A DNA stretch of 64,000 bases from assembly GCA_032629725.1 (NCBI GenBank), contig JAFEVB010000022.1, positions 1,674,001 to 1,738,000 on the forward strand, read 5' to 3'. Numbering within the stretch: the stretch's first letter is position 1; the number at the start of each line of letters is the position of its first letter. Positions 11,310-21,340 of the stretch are shown here, piece after piece. The notes beneath the pieces were generated by a model that was not told where the DNA came from, did no database searches, and saw only the letters and a program-made list of their open reading frames with translations. The position numbers were made by a program, and so were the translations under genes. This DNA is from Gremmenia infestans (Eukaryota > Ascomycota > Leotiomycetes > Helotiales > Hamatocanthoscyphaceae).

Positions 11310-12453
11310 ATGGGAGTTCTCACAGGATTGAGATACTGGTTGCAGGCAATGGTCTATATGATCTCACCGATACCAGAGGCCAAATCTCTCAAGTCCCCTA
11401 ATCCATCTTCACCGATGCCAGCATCAATTTTCAAGCCCCTGCTCCATCCCCGAGAGAAAGAGACCACGGCCGAGGTTGACGGCTATTTTCTGAAGCACTG
11501 GAATTTCGAGAACGAGAAGGCACGAAAAAAATTTGTCGCCGCGGGATTCTCACGAGTGACATGCTTTTACTTCCCCGAGGCTTTGGATGACAGAATACAC
11601 TTTGCTTGCCGGCTCCTTGCTGTCCTGTTTCTAATTGACGGTATGTCGTCGGAAAGAAATGCTGTGATAAGTTCAAGTGCTGATAAGATTGTAGATGTTC
11701 TGGAAAAAATGTCCTTTGATGAAGGCTCGGCCTATAATGAGAGGTTGATACCAATCTCGCGTGGCGACGTGCTTCCCGATCGCACGATACCAGTCGAGTA
11801 CATTACCTATGATTTGTGGGAAAGCATGCGCCAGCATGACAAGGAGATGGCGAATGATGTTCTCGAACCCGTATTCGTCTTCATGAGGGCTCAGACAGAC
11901 AGAACTCGCATCAAGCCGATGGGCCTTGGGAGCTACTTTGAGTATCGTGAGGCAGACGTCGGAAAGGCGTATGTAGTACCTTGATCAAGTTTTCAGACTA
12001 GCTGAAACCCATCCGGCAAGAGCTGACCATTACAGGCTCTTATCAGCGCTGATGCGCTTCTCAATGGGCCTCAAGACGACACCAGATGAGATTGCACTTG
12101 CCCGACCTGTCGAAATGAATTGCTCAAAGCACATCTCCGTCATCAATGATGTCTATAGCTACGAGAAAGAGCTACTTGCCGAGAAAGAAGGACACGCAGA
12201 AGGAGGTGCACTTTGTTCCTCAGTCGGAATTCTAGCAAAGGAGGCTGATGTGGACATTGCCGCCTCCAAACGCCTCCTCGTCTACATGTGCAGGGAATGG
12301 GAATTATGCCATGAACAGTTGGTTGCTAAAATTCGAGCGCAGCCAAATGGACGATCAGAGAATCTGAGGCGCTATATGAAAGGCTTGGAGTATCAGATGG
12401 GTGGAAATGAGACGTGGAGTCAGACCACCAAGAGGTACAGTATGGTATCTTAA
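11310..12453 (+). CDS. ari1: aristolochene synthase-type sesquiterpene cyclase
   Basis: A class I terpene cyclase of 340 residues, expected to convert farnesyl diphosphate to an eremophilane hydrocarbon (aristolochene or a close isomer). Three exons: 11310-11640, 11695-11968, 12036-12453. Removing intron 1 creates the metal-binding motif DDVLE (about residues 110-114). The second Mg site reads NDVYSYEKE (about 239-247), fitting the NSE/DTE consensus. Long stretches match what I know of fungal aristolochene synthases, including the KKFVAAGFSRVTC and YDLWESMR regions and a C-terminal WSQTT.RYS. Intron 1 is 54 nt, a multiple of three and stop-free, so retention would insert 18 residues inside the catalytic motif. 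The protein should be cytosolic. It is the skeleton-setting enzyme of the cluster. The exact product isomer cannot be read from sequence. Confidence 0.95.
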
Positions 12454-12869
12454 GCTATATGAGAGGGTCGGCGTATGAGATGGGTGGAAATGAATCATAG
12501 AGTCAGGCCAGTTTAAGCGAAGCCAAATTGCAGTACAGGGCATAGTAGAGGTTTTAAATTGATGGTTGCTTGGAGTTGTCGTCTGTAGACCCATATATTA
12601 AATTTGGACAAGTACTTGAACCTGACTTTCAATTGAAATGGCTTTCTTGACGTATTGCTCCAGCCTCTGACGCATGGCAAAGTTGAAAGAATGAATAATT
12701 GAATAATTAAATGGTCGGTCCAAGAGGCATGCTGGGCACAAGCTCGTCAACTCGCACGCTAGCGGCATTCGGAAGCTGCCTAATACAGTTGCAGCCGTCT
12801 CACTCGAGATGGCATGCATTCAATTTCAAGCTCGCGATTTTCTTGGACCCATGTTCAACAACTTCAACT
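12454..12869. other. intergenic, cyclase 3' flank and acyltransferase promoter
   Basis: A 416-bp spacer between co-directional genes. An imperfect second copy of the cyclase's last coding bases (GAGATGGGTGGAAATGA) follows its stop near 12477-12493, suggesting a small local duplication. A weak TTGTCG half-site lies near 12572. Confidence 0.45.
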
Positions 12870-14315
12870 ATGGCCAAAGAACAGCTCAGAGGCATACCAC
12901 TGACCCCTTTCGATTATTGCATCCCGATATTCTATGCAAACACAATCATAAGTCTCCGTACCAAGCCAAATTGTAATATCCAGCAAATATTTTCACAGCT
13001 TGATACATCTTTTGTTCGCACCCAAAAGGAAATCCCCATTCTCAGTGGAAAACTGAGGAAAGGGGAAAACCACGAACGCCTGGAAATCTTCCATAGCGAG
13101 GATGGACACGACAGCCGGCAGGTTCGACTTGTATTTGCTGATCTTCGAGATGAGATCAACTACGGAGAGTGGTTGAATGCCGGAATTCCACAAGACTCGC
13201 TCGATGGTGAGAAACTTCTCCAAACCATACATACTCCCGACGACAATTCAGGTGCCGACATGTTATCTGCCCAAGCGACTTTTGTAAATGGAGGCGTTAT
13301 ACTGGGCATTTCTATCCATCACTCGGTTGTGGACGCTATGGGGTTCATGACCATGCTGCAGACGTGGGCGGGACTCTTCTCAACGCCACACGACAGCGAT
13401 GGCCTTGCAATTGACTTCAAATCCGACCTGACTGCCGCAAGCTTCGACAAAGGCTTGTTAGACCGACTTTGGCTTACAGAGGGCAACCAACCGCGCACTT
13501 TAGAGCAGCTGAACCCTTCCCGTGCGGATTGGAGACTGCTGGGGCTCCGTCCACAGGAAGAACAAGAAGCGAGTACGAGTGCAGACGCTCCTCCTCCTCC
13601 TCGTCCTCGCATGCGGACGTGCATCTTCTATGTCTCTGCCGCAGCCTTCTCACGGCTGAAGAAAGCGGCCATCGCTACACAACCAGATCATTCATTGCCG
13701 CTCTCAGCAAATGATGCGCTCATGGCCGTCATTTGGAGGGGAATGATGGCGGCGCGCACTCCGGACCGCGGAAGCATCGGTAGCAAAGAGAGCGCGCTGT
13801 ACACCACGTTGGATTGTCGAGCGCTGTTCTCGCCGCATCTTCCTGCAACCTTCGTCGGAAACATGATTATCCTCCCCATGACGCGAATGCCACTTGAAAG
13901 GCTTCTTAATCCCTCAACCACGCTGGGCGAAATCGCACTGAACTTCCGGAAAACCATCGACAACCTGACGCTCGAGAAGGTCCACGCAGCATATGCTCTG
14001 GCGCGCCAAGTTCCCGATGCTACGAAGCAGCCTTATAACTTTGGAACCTTTCTGGGCGATGAGGTCTGTCTCACGTCCCTACTGCCGTTACCTGTATTCC
14101 ATCTCAAATTCGGACCTGCCTTCGACAATGACGGGCATGTGGAGTGTTTCCGTCCACCAAGAAGAGAGCTGGACGCGTTTACTCGTAGACTGATGGTTCT
14201 ACCGATGCGGGCCCATGGAGGATTTGAAATACTCATTTCGCTGACCGACGAGGAGATGTCGAGGCTGCTCGTCGATAAAGACTTTGCCAAATACTGCAAG
14301 TACTCCTGCGACTGA
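12870..14315 (+). CDS. BAHD/trichothecene-acetyltransferase-like acyltransferase
   Basis: An intronless gene of 481 residues in the PF02458-type transferase family. The catalytic block is HHSVVDA (near residue 150), with Ala where HxxxDG has Gly. The second family motif DFGWG is represented by KFGPAF, a form common in fungal members. Such enzymes move an acyl group from CoA (or a carrier) onto an alcohol. Because the PKS has no release domain, this protein is the best candidate to esterify the oxidised sesquiterpene with the polyketide; simple acetylation, as in PR-toxin or trichothecene pathways, is the alternative. The start was chosen at the Met of MAKEQL; the open frame extends 53 codons upstream without homology-like sequence. 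A proline run and acidic linker lie near residues 240-252. Confidence 0.9.
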   Translation: MAKEQLRGIPLTPFDYCIPIFYANTIISLRTKPNCNIQQIFSQLDTSFVRTQKEIPILSGKLRKGENHERLEIFHSEDGHDSRQVRLVFADLRDEINYGEWLNAGIPQDSLDGEKLLQTIHTPDDNSGADMLSAQATFVNGGVILGISIHHSVVDAMGFMTMLQTWAGLFSTPHDSDGLAIDFKSDLTAASFDKGLLDRLWLTEGNQPRTLEQLNPSRADWRLLGLRPQEEQEASTSADAPPPPRPRMRTCIFYVSAAAFSRLKKAAIATQPDHSLPLSANDALMAVIWRGMMAARTPDRGSIGSKESALYTTLDCRALFSPHLPATFVGNMIILPMTRMPLERLLNPSTTLGEIALNFRKTIDNLTLEKVHAAYALARQVPDATKQPYNFGTFLGDEVCLTSLLPLPVFHLKFGPAFDNDGHVECFRPPRRELDAFTRRLMVLPMRAHGGFEILISLTDEEMSRLLVDKDFAKYCKYSCD

Positions 14316-14653
14316 TTCGTGGCAAGAATTCCAAGCGCTCGTGCTACTGTAGATATCGCACGTGATTTACAGATAGGACCGTGCGTACAGAATGTACCTA
14401 GAAACTCCTAATGCTAAGGTATCTGTCTATGTACGTAGGAGGTGCACGCTCCTACCTAACCTGACACCAGCTAAATTATATAAGTTTTTTTTATTATAAA
14501 TCATCTCCTCTTTCCTACGTTTTAATTCAACTGTCTAGTCATCTTTTATTAATAGATACTCAAAACACGCTTTTTAAGGTAAGGTAAAAGGTTATTGTGA
14601 GGCCCTCGCCAAGGCACATTTTCTCGCTTAGTCATTGGTGGGTCGTCCTTAAG

Positions 14654-14744
14654 ACTTCCTCCGATTACTCTCTTGTATCTAGCATCACCTCTCCACGCTT
14701 TACAATTCAGAGCCAAATTACCCCGAGATCCTTCACTTCTTTCC
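14654..14744. repeat. degenerate dispersed repeat, copy 1
   Basis: About 90 bp, from ACTTCCTCC through TAGCATCACCTCT and CCGAGATCC to TTCCT. It aligns with 33487-33581 at roughly 80 percent with small indels. Most differences are transitions. Probably a fragment of an old transposable element. Confidence 0.7.
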
Positions 14745-14903
14745 TACAACTATCCCGTGCTAGGTACTACCCCGCATCTCGGCGCTCACCAGATCTAATC
14801 CTACCAGCTGGTCGGGCAATCTTCTAATTGGGCTATGCCCGTTGTCTAAATGGGGCATTTCCTATCTAGGACACGAAGCAAGTATACGAGTCGGCACGAC
14901 CTG

Positions 14904-14972
14904 GTAGACAAAAAAGATGGCAGCGATTTTTGCGGCTTAGTAGGCGAGTAGACTGCCATTTTTTGTGTCTAC
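14904..14972. repeat. short inverted repeat
   Basis: GTAGACAAAAAAGATGGCAG (14904-14923) is followed about 30 bp later by an inverted copy ending TTTTTTGTGTCTAC (to 14972). It can form a hairpin and may be a terminal remnant of a small transposon. Confidence 0.55.
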
Positions 14973-15029
14973 AGGGAGGCTACCTATGGTGGAATCGATA
15001 TGGATACTCCGCAATGCGATATATTCTAA

Positions 15030-15165
15030 CTCCTACAGCGTCTTACGCCCAAAAGTGGACAACTTACCTAGGGTTGTCCGAGGTGATTTTGGGTGATCCG
15101 AAGCCTGTGTATGGATACCTCAACACCCAAACCAAGTGGATTTTGGATGTAAAAAGCTGTAGGAG
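15030..15165. mobile_element. MITE-like element, 136 bp
   Basis: The terminal inverted repeats begin CTCCTACAGC at the left and end GCTGTAGGAG at the right. They extend imperfectly about 30 bp inward (CCCAAAAGTGGA versus TTTTGGATGT arms). Both sides are flanked by CTAA (15026-15029, 15166-15169), a possible target duplication. No coding capacity. It lies about 100 bp upstream of P450 C. Confidence 0.6.
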
Positions 15166-15268
15166 CTAAGCAATCACTCTGGCCCCGTGGTATACAAAAA
15201 TGTCAAGTACTTTCTTGATCTGATCTTTCATCTTTGATTTCCAAATTCTGAAGTCTCAATCATTCATC

Positions 15269-17164
15269 ATGCTATCACTTCTCTCTTTAACAGGCTGGGT
15301 CAGCCTGCTGGTTCTCATTTACAAGCTAGTATATCTGGCACGCAATATCCGCCGGGCAAAAAGCACCAATATACCTTATACAATCAGCCCCATCAACGAG
15401 TATGAAGTATGGGCATACATAACAGATCCTATTTTACGGTGGGCTTTTAAGTCGTATTTGATGCAGAAAAATGGCTGGCCACGTTGGGCACGGTTTATGG
15501 TTAAAGACTGGATGTACGAGGATAAGGGGAGAGCACATCGTGAGTTTGGGGATGTCTTCTCAGTTGTCTCGCCAGGTGGCATCTTGTGCTACGTTGGCAA
15601 TCCACAGTCAGCATTATTTGTAGCTACGCAGAGGAAGAGCTTCATCAAGCCTTATGAGAAGATGAGTACGTATTCTTGCAATTGGCTTCCTACATATTTA
15701 TACTCGTTTCTAAAATTCATAGAAATGCTGGAGCCATTTGGCCCCAATGTTGTCACTGCTGAAGGTGAAATTTGGCGATTCCATCTTCGGATCACTCTCC
15801 CTCCATTCAATGAAAGCATCAACCACGTTGTCTGGAGCGAAACATTCCGCCAGACAGAAATTCTCATTTCCGCGTGGACAGATCAAAGTTTGAAGAAAGG
15901 GATCAACAAAATGGCAGTAAACGTACTTTCCTGTGTTGGATTCAGTCAGCCAGCACAAAAGATTGGCGACATGGACGCCATTCCAGCAGGGCACAAGATC
16001 AGCTTCGTAAATGCTATAGCCACAGTGGTAGCGAACCTTCCTCCGATCCTAGTTCTCCATCCCTCCATACTCAAGTATTCCCCTTGGGCTTTCGCTCATC
16101 GAGCATATGTCGAGTTCGATAATTACATGCACGAATTGCTGGCAAAAGAGAAGGCGAGCATGAGCTCGGAAGGTACGGAGAGCGGCAAAGACAATCTCAT
16201 GAGAGCACTTTTGAAGTCTAATGCTTCTAACAAGAAGTCTCGGCTTGCTGGGCCTGGAGGCAGAACGGGCCTGACAGATGGTGAGATTCTGGGAAATGTC
16301 TTCATCTTCGTGGTGGCTGGTACGTGGGCCTCTCCTGGGTGTTCACTTCACTGCAACATCCCATCCGACGTGCTTACTGACCGTTCACAGGTGCAGAATC
16401 ATCAGCAAACACAATGTTGTTTGCCACTATCATTCTCGCGCAGTATCCCGAGATTCAGGATCGTCTGGTTGCCGATATTGAAATGGTCACTGGAGAAGCT
16501 CTGCAGTTGGGCAGAACAGAACTTTCTTACACGGAGGACGTACCCAAACTCCGTTATGCTCTTGCGCTTATGGTATGTATGGTTTATTTGTATTATCAAC
16601 TGCCATTAGAATTGATACGTGCTACAGTACGAGATTCTGCGAGTTTTCCCAATCGTTTTCACTATTCCACGGATGACCGTCAAAGAGGAACAACTCTCCA
16701 TCCAGAACGAGGCCAAGGGATCGTTTTCGACCCATACTTTGCCAGCACAGACTGGAGTGATTGTGAACAACACAGGAATACATCACGATGAATCAGTTTG
16801 GCCTCACCCTGAGATAATTGAGCCACTGCGCTGGCTCACTAGCAATCCGAACTCGTACGATCCATTGAATCCAAGCTCAAGAGACCAGGAAGATATTGCG
16901 GGTAGATCGGTGCCGATACCGAACCACATCAAGGGGACGTTTCTGACATTCAATGAGGGTCCACGTTCTTGTCTCGGTAGGAAATTTGCACAGGTCGAAT
17001 TCATTGCATTTTTCTGTTGCCTGCTTGGTCAAAATAGACTTGTGCTTGGTGAGGGGCAGTCGAGAGATTATGTTGATCGAATGCTAAGGCTGCGTGGAGG
17101 AGGGTCGCCGACGGGACTGACTCCGGCTGAGAATGTAAAGATTTGCCTTGTGCCTAGGGATTAG
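15269..17164 (+). CDS. cytochrome P450 C
   Basis: A 570-residue P450 in four exons (15269-15665, 15723-16319, 16391-16572, 16628-17164), all in frame. It has an N-terminal membrane anchor (WVSLLVLIYKLVYL), the I-helix AGAESS, the K-helix EILR and the haem block FNEGPRSCLGRKF. It is longer than P450s A and D and belongs to a different fungal family, with extended inserts near residues 280-310 and 470-490. The role is presumably oxidation of the sesquiterpene or of the polyketide side chain; sequence does not decide. Each apparent stop between blocks falls in an intron with good GT-AG borders. It is co-directional with the cyclase and acyltransferase. Confidence 0.92.
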
Positions 17165-17429
17165 CAATTCCACTCTGCGGTCTCACAAGGGCTCCGCTAA
17201 AAAATTGTACGAGTCGTAAATATAGAATCATTCCAGAACCGAGTCCCAGGCCAAACATCTGTTTTGAGGGACAAAAGCAATATTTTCTTATTTCTCAAAC
17301 GCTGAGCGACTTGACACTTCACGGTTCTGGCTGAGATCATGCATTCAGTTCTGTAATAAATTCTTGGAGATGAAATTTATGCCCTGAGGCTGTCAGGCTA
17401 TGTGTAAAGACGCATGGAGGACGAGTGCC

Positions 17430-18453
17430 TCAGAAATCTGTGGCAGCTTGCTGCAACCTTGTCAATCGAAGATTTTCCTTCCCAAACCACTCCGGTCGAA
17501 GCTTCGAGAGTGGCTCCTCCAGCTCTGTGTACATATCTCCTAACGTTAGTATGACTCGCCCGTTCCACCGCCCTTCCACCTCATTTTCATCGTCTCTTTC
17601 TTTGCCATATGCTTCCACTCTCCGCTCCTGCCTAGCCGTCGCCGCATACGCAAGCGCGAGTCCCACAAAATGGGCTGAACTCACTGGTAGACCGAGATCC
17701 ATTATGGGTTGAGCCAACTCCATGGGGATCAGCTTTGTGATGGTGGCTGCAGGTGCTACCGCATTGAGTGTAATGCCATCCTTGATGATTCGGTGGCGGA
17801 GAGCTCTGACAACTCCTACAAGCTGTGACGATAGACTTTGTCAGAACGACACGCTCGCTTATACAACACAGGATGCGACGTGGGCACTCACAGCGAGTTT
17901 TCCGCCTGCGTACACGGGCAAAGATTGCTCGGGTGCATAAGCAGTTGCGCTTGTTGTGATTACAATGCTTCCCTGGATTCCCCGCCTCTTCATCGTGCTC
18001 CATGCCAGTTTGATGAAATTAAGCGTACCCCTCAGATTGACGTCAAGAACGCTGTAAGTCTCCTCGTTCAAATTCCCCTCCTCGTCGAAGGTGTCCGCAA
18101 AGTAGTCTTTCTCCTCCGACACTCCAGCGTTCCCGAATGCAAAATCTATGTGGCCGATCTGGCCGAATTTCGATCGCAGGTCGATCCAGTCTGCAATATT
18201 ACATTGTAGGAAAGTGGCATGGGGCTTTATATTGTATTCAGTGTCATCTGGAGGGTTCAGATCGAGGATGAAGACGCGAGCTCCTTTGTTTGCCAAAATC
18301 TTAGAGGTGGCATAACCGATTCCGCTACTTCCTCCTGTACTTTCTTTAGCATTAGTCAATAAGTGGACAGTGATGAAAACACTCACCAGTGATCACGGCG
18401 ATTTTATGGGTGAGAGACGGAATAATTTCTTCCTCGATATTGATACTTGTCAT
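17430..18453 (-). CDS. short-chain dehydrogenase/reductase (classical, 15-hydroxyprostaglandin-dehydrogenase-like)
   Basis: A 300-residue SDR in three exons (18453-18387, 18334-17892, 17822-17430). Splicing gives the cofactor motif TGGSSGIG. An Asp after the second strand (FILDLN) favours NAD over NADP. The catalytic motif is YAGGK, and NAG is present (FGNAGVS). The family oxidises secondary alcohols to ketones. In this cluster it probably acts after a P450 hydroxylation. The promoter carries motif copy 3, 82 bp upstream of the start. Confidence 0.92.
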
Positions 18454-18534
18454 TTTGTCTGGCTGCGACGTCAAGTTGTAGGAATCGCCCCTCTTCAAAT
18501 AGGATTTTGCATCAATATTTGTTGTATGACGGCG

Positions 18535-18551
18535 TGTTGCCGGAAATTGCC
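18535..18551 (+). promoter_or_regulatory. candidate cluster regulator site, copy 3
   Basis: TGTTGCCGGAAATTGCC, 82 bp upstream of the second SDR start. It differs from copies 1 and 2 by two transitions each. It lies in the 329-bp spacer between this SDR and the 3' end of P450 D. A CGG-N5-CCG sequence also lies near 18717. Confidence 0.6.
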
Positions 18552-18782
18552 AGTTTTAGACACGCCGGCTCGTAAGCTCCATTTTGTTTCAACCGTTTAG
18601 ATCTTAGCTAATAAGCTATATTGTTAAGAGACGCGAATCACCGTACACATATTCTGTAAGTGGTTGTATTGCAATCTGATCTAAGGCGGACATCGTGTTC
18701 CTTTACGTGGCCGCTCACGGTTGTACCGGAATCATCAGATATACAGCAATATAGAATCGTGCAATAATCCCTATGATTCCTA

Positions 18783-20844
18783 TCACGAAACTTGTACACG
18801 TTTAACAATCCTAACATCCAATTTGGGCTTATTCCATAATGTATTCATCCGCGAATCTGCATGCCAATCAAGCGTATCATCCACCAGCTCAAAATCATAC
18901 AGAAAGTGCAACTTTGAAATTGTTGTGCGAAGCTCCATCCAGCCAAGACTGTTTAATTATTAGCAATCTGGACACTTTGCCAGCTGGCTGTACTCACTTT
19001 CGGCCCAAGCATCCCCGAGGACCGAGCGAGAAGGGCTGGCTAGCGTCAAGTATATCTCTTTTGTTCTTCCCGAGCCATCTCTCGGGCTTGAAGATCAGCG
19101 GCTCTTCGAAATTCTTCGGATCCAAACTTGATGCTAGTGGATTACATGAAACGATGGTCTGCTCAAGGGCTCAGCATGCAAATAGTTGTGGCGATTGGAA
19201 AGGAACTTACGCCTCCAGGCACAAATTGCCCATCCACGTAATCTCCTCCCTCGGGGACGACTCTTGGTAAAGCGAATGGCAAAGGTGGGTAAAGGCGAAG
19301 ACCCTCAAGACACACGGCTTGAAGGTATCTGAGCCCGTTTGTTGAAACAGCGGTAATTTCCTCATAGGAATTGAAACGGCCATGTATCTCTTGCTGAAGC
19401 TTCTGTAGTGCTGCTGGTGTACGAAGAAGATAGTAAGTGATACATGAAAGGGCTGTTGCCGTCGTCTCGCTACCGGCAAGTACGAAATCCGACGTGTGAG
19501 CTGCAAGTTGAACATCGGAAACCTCTTCCGGATCGCGGTTTTCAAGGATCCTGGTCATAAAGTCTTTCCGAGAGGTCTTTTTGTTGATTCGCCTTTCTTT
19601 GAATTAGAGGAAGGACTATACGAAAAGAGATGAAGATGGGAAGGAGTACCTTGTGACTAGATCAATCGCCATGTTCTCATTACTTTGAGTATCTGCGATC
19701 AGTTTTTTTACTTTTGTGTAGAAGAGTAGAGCGAGCATTGAACCCAGTATCTGGAACCTCTTAACAGTGTCAGCAAGTGCTCCTTTGTTGAGAGCACCGA
19801 GCGTTATCGAAATCCATGGATGAGGTTTATCTAAGATAAAGTCAGCCATTGTCTTTTTCCATAATCATGGTCCAAAAGAATACCGCCGACTCAGTCTCTT
19901 ATTCATCAAAAACTTAGACTTCCTTAATTCTTCCCCGTACCGGTAGTATTCCCAGAGTTCACCTCTTAGCCAAAGAAATTCCATAGGCAATGCAATCTAG
20001 ATTATCACTCTGAGTCTAGGAAATCGTGGTTTACTTACCAGTCTCAACACCCCCAAAGGTTTCTCCAAAGGCCAGATCCCCAATGATGTCGAAAGTCATC
20101 ATCTCAAATCCTAGTCCAATATCCACACTACCCAAGCCCCGCGAACCCAGTTTCTCCACAAATTTATTGATGGTCTTTGCTATGAGATCCTCTTGATCTA
20201 ATAGCGACTGATCCGAAAAGGCGTGAGAAAGATATTTCCGCATCTTGCCGTGTACCTCGGGGTTTCTCTCGCTGACGATTGAGTGAACGCCATGACCGGC
20301 GAAACTGCCTCCATCGTAGAAATCGCTCTTTATGAATGCTTTGTGGCCAGGTCTGAAGCCATATATATCTTTCCATGCTTGTGCACTATTGAATGATAGC
20401 TCATTGGGAGCAGTGCGGATGGCTGAGCCTGTGATTACAATAAGTCGATTTCCCCTGGAGTAAGATTTCTAGGCAATCATACCATATTTGGTATGCAATT
20501 CAAGCAGCTTATATGGTTGCCGCCCCGAGAGGAACCAATATGAGTATGGACCCTGCTCGTGACCGTTCACTTAGTTTTGAAAACTTGAAAGAATCAATGG
20601 CTGGATGACACTCACATTGGTCACTGCAGCCAGCTTGGGGCCGGGGAATTTGGATAGAGGATGGAAGAAGCAGGCATGTACAACAACGGCAACACTGTAT
20701 GCGACACTCTAGAGAAGGTTTAGCATTTAAAGCGATTTCGCAGAAGTATAGCAGGTAAAAGCTCACGACGGAAACCACAACGTAAAGCACGCTCAGCTGA
20801 TCGTACTGGAACATCACCATCATGAAAAACTCGATGATAAACAC
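18783..20844 (-). CDS. cytochrome P450 D (TRI11-like, related to P450 A)
   Basis: A P450 of about 500 residues spread over about nine exons. The coding blocks are near 20844-20769, 20703-20610, 20560-20480, 20430-20040, 19830-19664, 19600-19212, 19160-19000 and 18960-18783; I am less sure of the exact borders than for P450 A. It has an N-terminal helix followed by HPLSKFPGP, the I-helix LAGSETTAT, the K-helix EGLRLYPP and the haem block FSLGPRGCLGRK. The exon pattern and motif wording closely parallel P450 A, so the pair likely arose by duplication. It probably hydroxylates the same scaffold at another position. The start could be the Met at 20823, which would give an exon 1 the same size as in P450 A. 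It shares its promoter with the PKS. Confidence 0.88.
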
Positions 20845-21340
20845 AGATTGAGGATTGACTATCCTAGACCTGGGTCGGCAGTGGAAGTAACCTTATGGAG
20901 TAGCACATAGACCACGTGATAAAATTCTCGCTCGCCGAATGGAAGCACCGAATGTCGACGACGCCCCCTCCGAGAGGGGCAAGTTTCCGCTTGCTACTGG
21001 GGGATTGCGTCTCTCACCTGCATCTCGGGGGCCGTAATAATGGATGGATCGCTATCGCCCTTATGCAGTCAGCCCATTTCAGTACTCCGAGACCAAGTTG
21101 CGGGATGTTACGTGATACTTCGTCCCACCCTAGGTAGTCTCGTCTATGGCGAGTGAGGAAGCTCGCTTACGGACACTCTCTCTTCAAAATCTTATAGTGC
21201 GATGAGCCAGTCGAAGGTTCTCTGCATTGGTTGTATCACAATTTCACCTCGTTTTTCCAGACTATTCGTCGAGACGGAGTAAATTGAGCTGGCAGTTATT
21301 ACCTCGCAGTGATTTCTCTTATAAATCAAACAACGTTATT
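20845..21340. promoter_or_regulatory. divergent promoter region, P450 D / PKS
   Basis: 496 bp between divergent cluster genes. No perfect copy of the 17-bp motif is present; a degenerate GTTGCGGGATGTTAC near 21097 is the closest. A CACGTG E-box lies near 20913 (within ACCACGTGATAA). No gene. Confidence 0.45.

Larger units (their letters stand above)
14316..15268. other. repeat-rich intergenic region
   Basis: 953 bp with no credible gene. It contains a degenerate dispersed repeat (14654-14744), an inverted repeat (14904-14972) and a MITE-like element (15030-15165). Short open frames here are broken up by these repeats. Confidence 0.6.

Noticed and set aside
12711..12869. N-terminal extension of the acyltransferase by 53 codons
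   Set aside because: The extension has no family resemblance and the downstream Met (MAKEQL) gives the usual start distance for this family.
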